Of a stretch of DNA of 5,231 nucleotides, positions 1 to 4,128 are shown piece after piece. Every line of letters begins with the position of its first letter. The stretch's first letter is position 1. The stretch covers positions 1 to 5,231 of the forward strand of contig DAOWDD010000048.1 of the NCBI GenBank assembly GCA_030639215.1. Direction: 5' to 3'. This DNA comes from Dehalococcoidia bacterium. Lineage in GTDB: Bacteria > Chloroflexota > Dehalococcoidia > Dehalococcoidales > UBA5760. Both the position numbers and the translations under genes were made by a program. Below the pieces are notes generated by a model that worked only from the letters and a program-made list of their open reading frames with translations, was not told the DNA's origin and ran no database searches.

Positions 1-273
1 CTTAAGGATTACCTCCCGCACCTTTTCTGCCGTTTGCTGAAGTTGTCTGCTGTCATTAACGTCCAGCGGCTCAAGGAGCTGACGGATTTTATCGGTGATT
101 CCTGTCTGTCTGAGGAAATCAAAATAGGCAGTGGCAGTTACCACAAAGCCCGTGGGTACGGGGATACCGGCATTGGTCATTTCGCCCAGGTTCGCCCCTT
201 TGCCGCCGACAATGGGTATATCATTCTTCGTGATCTCACTGAACCAGAGAATGGCTTCCTTACCGCTGTGCAT
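1..273 (-). CDS. ppsA: Phosphoenolpyruvate synthase, N-terminal fragment (cut by window edge)
   Basis: Reading the minus strand from the ATG at 273 gives 91 residues with no stop before the left edge, so only the N-terminus is present. The fragment starts MHSGKEAILWFSEI and contains VGGKGANLGEM (residues 22-32) and GIPVPTGFVVT (36-46). These are the hallmark start of the PPDK_N ATP-binding domain. The LWF-x-x-I-x-x-x-D lead-in resembles PEP synthase more than pyruvate phosphate dikinase. PEP synthase converts pyruvate, ATP and water to PEP, AMP and phosphate in the cytoplasm, a gluconeogenic step. An AAGGAG ribosome site (complement of 284-289) lies 10 nt before the ATG, and an extended -10 promoter lies further upstream. 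The swivelling phosphohistidine and PEP-binding domains fall outside the window, so the assignment against a PPDK or a PPDK_N-only protein is not absolute. Confidence 0.9.
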   Translation of the reverse strand, partial: MHSGKEAILWFSEITKNDIPIVGGKGANLGEMTNAGIPVPTGFVVTATAYFDFLRQTGITDKIRQLLEPLDVNDSRQLQQTAEKVREVILK

Positions 274-332
274 AATCAAAACTCTCCTTGCTGGTTGAGA
301 TGCGTTGCTTCGGTTTTTCAGTCTAGCATTTT

Positions 333-341
333 ATTATATCA
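333..341 (-). promoter_or_regulatory. Extended -10 promoter of ppsA
   Basis: The minus strand reads TGATATAAT here, a perfect TATAAT with the TG extension one base upstream. No convincing -35 box lies 16-18 nt upstream (around 355-361), which fits an extended -10 promoter. The predicted transcript starts near 326 and has a leader of about 53 nt before the ppsA ATG at 273. Its upstream part overlaps the -35 box of the divergent BFN-gene promoter. Confidence 0.6.
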
Positions 342-352
342 TATGTTTTTGG

Positions 353-381
353 TTGACAGTAGTTGTGCTGAAAGGTAGAAT
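353..381 (+). promoter_or_regulatory. Sigma-70-type promoter of the BFN gene
   Basis: TTGACA at 353-358, a 17-nt spacer and TAGAAT at 376-381 form a near-consensus housekeeping promoter. The expected start is near 388, only about 22 nt before the ATG at 410, so the leader holds little beyond the GGGGAGG ribosome site (396-402). The -35 box sits in the upstream region of the divergent ppsA promoter, so the two polymerases probably cannot load at the same time. Confidence 0.75.
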
Positions 382-409
382 TAAACTAGCTGAAAGGGGA
401 GGCATGGTG

Positions 410-964
410 ATGATAGAAATGACCATTGATAGCATTCGAGTTAGCCTGATGAACTATCAGCGGGTGGTAATTTTGAGAGAGAAGGATGCGGAGCGTTACC
501 TACCTATCTGGATTGGTGCTGCCGAAGCGGACGCTATAGCGGTCAAGCTGCAGAGTGTTAATGTTCCGCGGCCTTTGACTCATGACCTGTTACAATCGGT
601 AATCGAAGTTCTAGGAGCCAGCATCAATTCGATTATCGTTAGCGACCTGAAGAACGATACATTCTATGCCCGGATTTTACTTAACGTGGACGGTGGATTG
701 ATGGAGGTGGACTCCCGCCCCAGTGATGCCCTGGCTCTGGCGGTGCGGGCGGAGGTGTCTATCTATGCTGAAGAGTCGGTTCTGGATAAAGCCGGTATCT
801 TCCTGGATAAAGAAACCGGTAAGCCTACCTTTGGCGAAAGCAGTGTAGATGGCACCGAGGGCGAGAAGAAGGAAATTACTGAGGAAGAAATGAGGAAGAT
901 GTCGGCTTTCCAGGAATTTATTAACACCCTTGACCTGGATGATTTTGATAAGCGTAAGTCCTGA
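410..964 (+). CDS. Bifunctional nuclease family protein (BFN / DUF151)
   Basis: The product is 184 residues. The BFN domain fills about residues 1-130 and shows the family's conserved blocks: LREKDAERYLPIWIG (22-36), RPLTHDL (54-60) and DSRPSDALALAVRA (101-114). Characterised plant members have RNase and DNase activity; the role of bacterial single-domain members is largely unknown. The C-terminal 50 residues are charged (EGEKKEITEEEMRKM) and end in an FQEFINTLDLDDF segment, a tail type seen in other bacterial members. There is no signal peptide, so it is expected to be cytoplasmic. I chose ATG 410 because GGAGG (398-402) lies 7 nt before it. ATG 404 is in frame but only 1 nt from the ribosome site, and ATG 419 would also be possible. 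It is monocistronic with its own promoter and converges on rimM. Substrate and catalytic residues cannot be read from the sequence. Confidence 0.9.
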   Translation: MIEMTIDSIRVSLMNYQRVVILREKDAERYLPIWIGAAEADAIAVKLQSVNVPRPLTHDLLQSVIEVLGASINSIIVSDLKNDTFYARILLNVDGGLMEVDSRPSDALALAVRAEVSIYAEESVLDKAGIFLDKETGKPTFGESSVDGTEGEKKEITEEEMRKMSAFQEFINTLDLDDFDKRKS

Positions 965-995
965 GGCCGGACTTCTTCATGTAGAAGCGTCTTTT
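956..995 (+). terminator. Possible weak terminator after the BFN gene
   Basis: Two small overlapping inverted repeats lie at the BFN stop. The first is AAGTCC (956-961) with GGACTT (969-974), a 6-bp stem and 7-nt loop. The second is CTTCT (972-976) with AGAAG (983-987), followed by CGTCTTTTCC. The U-tract is short and the stems are weak, so intrinsic termination is only a suggestion. This 42-bp gap is also where the convergent rimM transcript must end, and neither strand has a strong terminator. Confidence 0.3.
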
Positions 996-1006
996 CCGTG
1001 TCTTTA

Positions 1007-1534
1007 TCAATCGGTTGCTTTCTGATTCAGGCTGAGCAGACCTTCGATAGGGTCGATAACCATTCGCCCCTGCTCAAGGTCAATAGACTTGACAACATCT
1101 TCAATAGCAGGAATAAGAATCTCCCCTCTGTCTCCATTAACGACGTAGGTATCGTTACCCTCTGTGGTGAAGACTTCAGTGATTTTGCCCAGCGGTTCCC
1201 CTTGGGTGGTGCTCACCATTAGTCCGATAATCTGAAAAAGATAGTAATGCCCTTCCGGCAAGGGCTTAAGCTGGCTTCTGTGTATCTCTATGGTCTGTCC
1301 GCGCAGCTTCCGCGTTTCCTCGATGCTATCCACAGTACTAATCTTGATGATTACCCTGCCCTTATGCCACTCGCCACTGTCAATGGTCACCGGTTGCCGG
1401 TTAATATAGACCTGAGAGGATGGCGCAAAGCGCTGGGGGAAATCGGTGGTCGCCTTTACCTTTACCTTGCCCTTGTTGCCCCAAGGACCTAGAACCTGTC
1501 CTATTGTGATATATTCCGGTTCAGTTGTGCCCAT
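1007..1534 (-). CDS. rimM: Ribosome maturation factor RimM
   Basis: The product is 175 residues, normal for RimM. The N-terminal RimM domain shows ITIGQVLGPWGNKGKVKV (9-26) and TTDFPQRF (29-36). The C-terminal PRC-barrel domain shows YYLFQIIGLMV (97-107), a GND turn (126-128), EILIPAIEDVVKSID (138-152) and the closing DPIEGLL (161-167). RimM binds uS19 and assists assembly of the 30S head and 16S rRNA processing. It is the last gene of the rpsP-khpA-rimM set, but unlike the tightly packed rpsP-khpA pair it stands 164 bp downstream of khpA. The usual partner trmD does not follow; the next gene is the convergent BFN gene. The ATG at 1534 fits the family N-terminus, but the bases before it (GCAGAAATAAGT) hold no good Shine-Dalgarno sequence, so initiation may be weak. 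Confidence 0.96.
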   Translation of the reverse strand: MGTTEPEYITIGQVLGPWGNKGKVKVKATTDFPQRFAPSSQVYINRQPVTIDSGEWHKGRVIIKISTVDSIEETRKLRGQTIEIHRSQLKPLPEGHYYLFQIIGLMVSTTQGEPLGKITEVFTTEGNDTYVVNGDRGEILIPAIEDVVKSIDLEQGRMVIDPIEGLLSLNQKATD

Positions 1535-1588
1535 ACTTATTTCTGCAACTGGTCCTAGTGCTGCTTATCGTGTTGGCCGTAAATAACT

Positions 1589-1632
1589 TATCCCCTCTCT
1601 GCTCGAGATGGTGAGCACACCAAGAGGGGATA
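1589..1632 (-). promoter_or_regulatory. Large hairpin in the khpA-rimM intergenic leader
   Basis: In the 164-bp gap (1535-1698) TATCCCCTCT (1589-1598) pairs perfectly with AGAGGGGATA (1623-1632). Inside, TGCTC (1600-1604) pairs with GAGCA (1613-1617) around an 8-nt loop. On the same bases a second inner hairpin is possible, TGGTG (1609-1613) with CACCA (1618-1622), which excludes the first. Neither strand has a clear U-run after the stem, so a simple terminator is unlikely. Possible roles are a transcript-processing site, a binding site controlling rimM, or a mobile palindrome relic. The rest of the gap shows no gene: the only short frame with a ribosome-like site, a TTG start at 1622 inside the hairpin, encodes just 11 codons. 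Confidence 0.5.
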
Positions 1633-1698
1633 TCCTTTCCTAAAGAGACTGCTCCCTGGCCTCTTCAGACTTCCACTAAATTAAATGGGCTGTTCTTT

Positions 1699-1926
1699 TC
1701 AGAGAATCTCGAGTGATGCCCGGGTACCTGCCTTGGCTGCTTTTACCCTTATCAAGGTGCGTATTGCGGCAGCGATTCGACCCTGTTTACCAATAACTCT
1801 CCCTTTATCATCATCGGCGACCTGCAGGGTAAACTTGGCGCCTTCTTCGTCGTTTTCTTCGGTGACGACCACGTCGTCAGGTGAGTTGACAATTGATTTA
1901 GCGATGTATTCTATTAGTTCTTTCAT
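1699..1926 (-). CDS. khpA: KH-domain RNA-binding protein KhpA
   Basis: The product is 75 residues, the usual size of KhpA, and is one KH domain. It begins [19 protein letters not shown] and contains the GXXG RNA-binding loop as GKQG at residues 46-49, within [17 protein letters not shown] (42-58). It ends in the typical ASLEIL. KhpA binds RNA in the cytoplasm, in several bacteria as a dimer with KhpB (EloR/Jag), and affects cell-envelope growth and small-RNA functions; its role here is inferred. The ATG overlaps the rpsP stop as ATGA (1923-1926), a translational-coupling arrangement. A good AAGGAG ribosome site (complement of 1932-1937) lies 5 nt upstream. Its position between rpsP and rimM is the common bacterial order. 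Confidence 0.94.
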   Translation of the reverse strand: MKELIEYIAKSIVNSPDDVVVTEENDEEGAKFTLQVADDDKGRVIGKQGRIAAAIRTLIRVKAAKAGTRASLEIL

Positions 1927-2192
1927 GGTTTCTCCTTGACTTTCTTGAACTTTTCTATGATTCCTGTTTTGGACAGCAGCCTGTTAGCAGTATCTGTTGG
2001 TTGTGCCCCGTGCCCCAGCCAGTGTAGTGCCCTCTCTTCATCAATAACTACCGTCTCCGGCTCGGTCAGGGGATTATAGTGTCCGATAACCTCGATGAAT
2101 GCCCCATCGCGGGGTGCTCGGATATCGGCAACCACCACCCGGTAGCTCGGTCTTTTCTTCGCTCCTACTCGCCGTAACCTGATTTTTACCAA
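1923..2192 (-). CDS. rpsP: Small ribosomal subunit protein bS16
   Basis: The product is 89 residues, normal for bS16. It starts [20 protein letters not shown] and continues [21 protein letters not shown], the conserved core; residues 48-89 carry the [19 protein letters not shown] block and a basic tail. bS16 is an assembly protein of the 30S body. The start codon is TTG (complement of 2190-2192). It is fixed because an in-frame TAG lies two codons upstream and the family begins exactly at MVKIRL. An AGGAAGGG ribosome site (complement of 2203-2210) lies 10 nt before it. The gene heads the rpsP-khpA-rimM operon and has its own promoter. No ffh precedes it; the upstream neighbour is the divergent nfi. 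Confidence 0.97.
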   Translation of the reverse strand: MVKIRLRRVGAKKRPSYRVVVADIRAPRDGAFIEVIGHYNPLTEPETVVIDEERALHWLGHGAQPTDTANRLLSKTGIIEKFKKVKEKP

Positions 2193-2226
2193 TTGCTAAA
2201 AACCCTTCCTCATCAATATTATCCCT

Positions 2227-2256
2227 ATTATGCGCCATCAACTATTTGGCTGTCAA
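2227..2256 (-). promoter_or_regulatory. Promoter of the rpsP-khpA-rimM operon
   Basis: On the minus strand TTGACA (complement of 2251-2256), an 18-nt spacer and CATAAT (complement of 2227-2232) form a strong sigma-70-type promoter. Transcription should start near 2220, about 28 nt before the TTG start of rpsP. The outer end of the -35 box touches the first of the CTATAA/TTATAG repeats shared with the divergent nfi promoter. Confidence 0.7.
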
Positions 2257-2317
2257 TAGCTATGGCTATAATTTCCCAGAGGTTATAGTTGTCAGGAAGC
2301 CGTTATAGTAGCTATAA
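2256..2317. repeat. Cluster of CTATAA/TTATAG inverted repeats (possible operator)
   Basis: The hexamer CTATAA, or its complement TTATAG, occurs four times: 2266-2271, 2283-2288, 2303-2308 and 2312-2317. The last pair makes a perfect dyad TTATAG-TAG-CTATAA (2303-2317). The first two form CTATAA-11 nt-TTATAG. A further small dyad, ATAGC-TATG-GCTAT, lies at 2256-2269. GCTATAAT is repeated directly at 2265 and 2311, and GTTATAGT at 2282 and 2302. The cluster lies between the two divergent start sites and covers the nfi -10 box. It may be a regulator binding site, or simply several copies of promoter-like sequence. Confidence 0.45.
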
Positions 2318-2318
2318 T
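2289..2318 (+). promoter_or_regulatory. Promoter of the nfi-prfB-peptidase operon, probably leaderless
   Basis: TTGTCA (2289-2294), an 18-nt spacer and a perfect TATAAT (2313-2318) form a strong promoter. Only six bases (2319-2324) separate the -10 box from the GTG start of nfi at 2325, so the transcript should begin at or within a base or two of the start codon. Another TATAAT at 2267-2272 has only a poor -35 (TTGGCT with a short 15-nt spacer) and is a weaker alternative that would give a leader of about 45 nt. Confidence 0.65.
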
Positions 2319-2324
2319 CAGGGG

Positions 2325-3029
2325 GTGAAGGTAGCGAGACTGCATAGTTGGCGGGTCAGTACCGGCCAAGCTATTGATATCCAGCGAGGCCTGGCGGCAA
2401 GGGTGTCTCGTGACGGTGAGCCTGGCAGTCTTCACTTTGTCGCCGGCGTGGACATATCGGTAAACAGAGCGCTGGGAACAGCTACGGCGGCGGTCGTTGT
2501 CTTAAGGTACCCCGAGCTTATGGCAGTGGAGGTAAAGAAAGCCAGTGGCAATCTTACTCTCCCCTATATTCCGGGGCTGCTGTCGTTTCGGGAGTCGCCC
2601 CTGATTTTGGCCGCCTGCCGGATGGTCAGCCTTACTCCTGACCTTGTCCTGGTTGACGGGCAGGGGGTCGCCCACCCGCGGCGGGTGGGGCTTGCCTCCC
2701 ACTTGGGCCTTTTCCTGAAGATACCGACCGTTGGCTGTGCCAAGTCACTGCTCTGTGGTAAATACGTAGTGCCCGGTGAGGAGCCGGGGGACTACAGTGA
2801 AATAGTGGATAATGGTGAGACTATCGGGGTGGCGCTGCGCACCAGGGCCGGGGTGAAGCCTGTTTATGTTTCCACGGGGCATCTGATTGGCCTTGAGCCG
2901 GCTATCTACTGGGTGCTGGAGTGCTGCCGGGGCTACCGATTACCCGAGCCCACCCGCCTGGCCCACCTGGCTGCCGGCGGGAACTTGAAACTGGAAAAGG
3001 ATTATGGTGAGACAAGATGCAGGAGTTAA
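2325..3029 (+). CDS. nfi: Endonuclease V (deoxyinosine 3' endonuclease)
   Basis: The product is 234 residues. Endonuclease V nicks DNA one phosphodiester 3' to deoxyinosine, starting repair of deaminated adenine. Catalytic acidic residues of the RNase-H-like fold are visible: D43 in VAGVDIS, E90 in LPYIPGLLSFRE (79-90, with Tyr81 of the strand-separating PYIP wedge) and D111 in PDLVLVDGQGVAHPRR (105-120). Further conserved blocks are VSTGHLIGLE (182-191) and RLPEPTRLAH (205-214). I chose the GTG at 2325 because translation then matches the recalled Thermotoga maritima enzyme from residue 1 and reproduces positions D43 and H214. A TTG at 2289 would add 12 residues but lies in the -35 box. No separate ribosome site is present, consistent with a leaderless message. 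The 3' end overlaps prfB by 13 bp, an unusual partner for a repair gene. Confidence 0.95.
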   Translation: MKVARLHSWRVSTGQAIDIQRGLAARVSRDGEPGSLHFVAGVDISVNRALGTATAAVVVLRYPELMAVEVKKASGNLTLPYIPGLLSFRESPLILAACRMVSLTPDLVLVDGQGVAHPRRVGLASHLGLFLKIPTVGCAKSLLCGKYVVPGEEPGDYSEIVDNGETIGVALRTRAGVKPVYVSTGHLIGLEPAIYWVLECCRGYRLPEPTRLAHLAAGGNLKLEKDYGETRCRS

Positions 3030-4127
3030 AGAACAAACTGGAAGATTTACAGTCTAGAGTATCTATGGCCCTGGTGCATCTTTGACATTGCGGCTAAGGA
3101 GAAGGAGATTGCTCGATTAGAGAAAGAGGCCGCCGAGCCTGACTTCTGGTTGGATCAGGCTAAGGCGCAGGGTATTATGCGCCGGCTGGCGGATAACAGG
3201 AAGCTGGCTGAGCAGTGGCGTGGCATGGAGAAAAGGGTAGCCGATACTAGAGAGATGCTCTCTCTGGCTGCGGAGGAAGAGGACGGTCACCTCGAGGTGG
3301 AAATGCAGTCCGAAGTAGAAGAGATGGCTGTCCATCTGGATGAGCTGGAACTTGAGCTGGCTTTTACCGACGAGTATGACGCGAGAAACGCTATCCTGTC
3401 TATTCATGCCGGGGCCGGCGGTACCGAGTCCCAGGACTGGACGGAGATACTGATGAGGATGTACCTGCGCTGGGCTGAGCGGCATGGCCATCGGGCAGAG
3501 ATACTGGATATTTCTCCGGGAGAAGAGGCGGGAGTAAAGAGCGTGGTTATTGAAATTACCGGCAGCTATGCCTGTGGTTACCTGAAATCGGAGCACGGTG
3601 TTCATCGTCTGGTCCGCATCTCCCCTTATGATGCTGACCGCGCCCGTCATACCTCGTTCGCTATGGTTGAGGTTATGCCCGAGGCTGAGACCGATGTTGA
3701 TGTCAGGATAGAGCCCGATGACCTCAAGGTTGATGTCTTCCGCTCCAGCGGACCGGGGGGTCAGCATATGCAAAAGACGAGCAGTGCGGTAAGGATGACC
3801 CACCTGCCGACGGGGACAGTAGCGACTTCACAGAGTGAGCGCTCTCAATTCCAGAACAAGGAGATTGCCATGAAGATACTTCAGTCCCGCCTGCTGGAAC
3901 TTGAGCTTAAGAAGAGGGCTGAGGCAAGGGCGAGGTTGAAGGGGAAACACGTATCGGCGGGCTGGGGCAATCAAATTCGGAGCTACGTTCTGCACCCCTA
4001 TCGGATGGTAAAGGACCACAGGACTAACTATCAGACCGGCAACACCGACGATGTCCTGGATGGGGGACTGGACGGTCTGATAACCGCCTATCTCAGGGCT
4101 AATATCGGTGGGGAAGGAAATGATTAA
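3017..4127 (+). CDS. prfB: Peptide chain release factor 2 (programmed +1 frameshift)
   Basis: The product is read as 3017-3082 joined to 3084-4127, 369 residues (E. coli RF2 has 365). Frame 0 encodes 22 residues, MQELKNKLEDLQSRVSMALVHL, and hits TGA at 3083. A +1 shift on CTT continues into DIAAKEKEIARLEKEAAEPDFW, the normal RF2 helical domain 1. RF2 recognises UAA and UGA and triggers peptide release on the ribosome. The catalytic GGQ is at residues 247-249 (SGPGGQHMQKTSSAVR). The stop-recognition tripeptide position holds SPY (202-204) where RF2 normally has SPF, with the RHTSF His kept at 211. The ATG lies inside the nfi 3' end with GGTGA (3006-3010) as ribosome site, suggesting coupling. 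The two-frame structure is the conserved autoregulatory device of this gene, not a pseudogene. Confidence 0.96.
3071..3086 (+). promoter_or_regulatory. prfB +1 programmed frameshift site
   Basis: The slippery CTT (3080-3082), in-frame TGA (3083-3085) and following C (3086) match the canonical CTT TGA C. When RF2 is scarce the ribosome pauses at TGA and the P-site tRNA slips from CUU to UUU, so full-length RF2 is made. The stimulatory internal Shine-Dalgarno, usually AGGGGG three bases before CTT, is replaced by CTGGTG (3071-3076). Only GGTG could pair with the anti-Shine-Dalgarno, so stimulation may be weaker. Confidence 0.93.
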
Positions 4128-4128
4128 A

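Noticed and set aside
34..378. 114-codon open frame on the plus strand
   Set aside because: It is antisense to the PEP synthase N-terminus and then runs through both divergent promoters; no ribosome site or family resemblance.
998..1492. Two plus-strand open frames (998-1222 and 1247-1492)
   Set aside because: Both are antisense to rimM, whose conserved blocks run the full length of the minus strand here.
1590..1622. 11-codon leader peptide starting at TTG 1622 on the minus strand
   Set aside because: It has a ribosome-like GGAAAGGA upstream but is too short, has no regulatory codon run and coincides with the hairpin; evidence too thin.
1589..1632. Hairpin as a rho-independent terminator for khpA
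   Set aside because: The stem is good, but the minus strand continues AGTTATTTACGG with no U-run, so it was kept only as a structured element.
1685..1939. 84-codon plus-strand open frame
   Set aside because: It is antisense to khpA; serine-rich low-complexity translation with no ribosome site.
2502..2702. 66-codon minus-strand open frame
   Set aside because: It is antisense to the catalytic core of nfi and has no supporting signal.
3117..3803. 228-codon open frame on the minus strand
   Set aside because: It lies wholly antisense to prfB, has no recognisable motif, and the plus frame encodes clear RF2 sequence including GGQ.
3828..4019. 63-codon minus-strand open frame
   Set aside because: It is antisense to the conserved C-terminal part of RF2.
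3017..4127. prfB as a frameshifted pseudogene or sequencing error
   Set aside because: The break is exactly CTT TGA C at the conserved RF2 frameshift position, and both halves match RF2 on either side.
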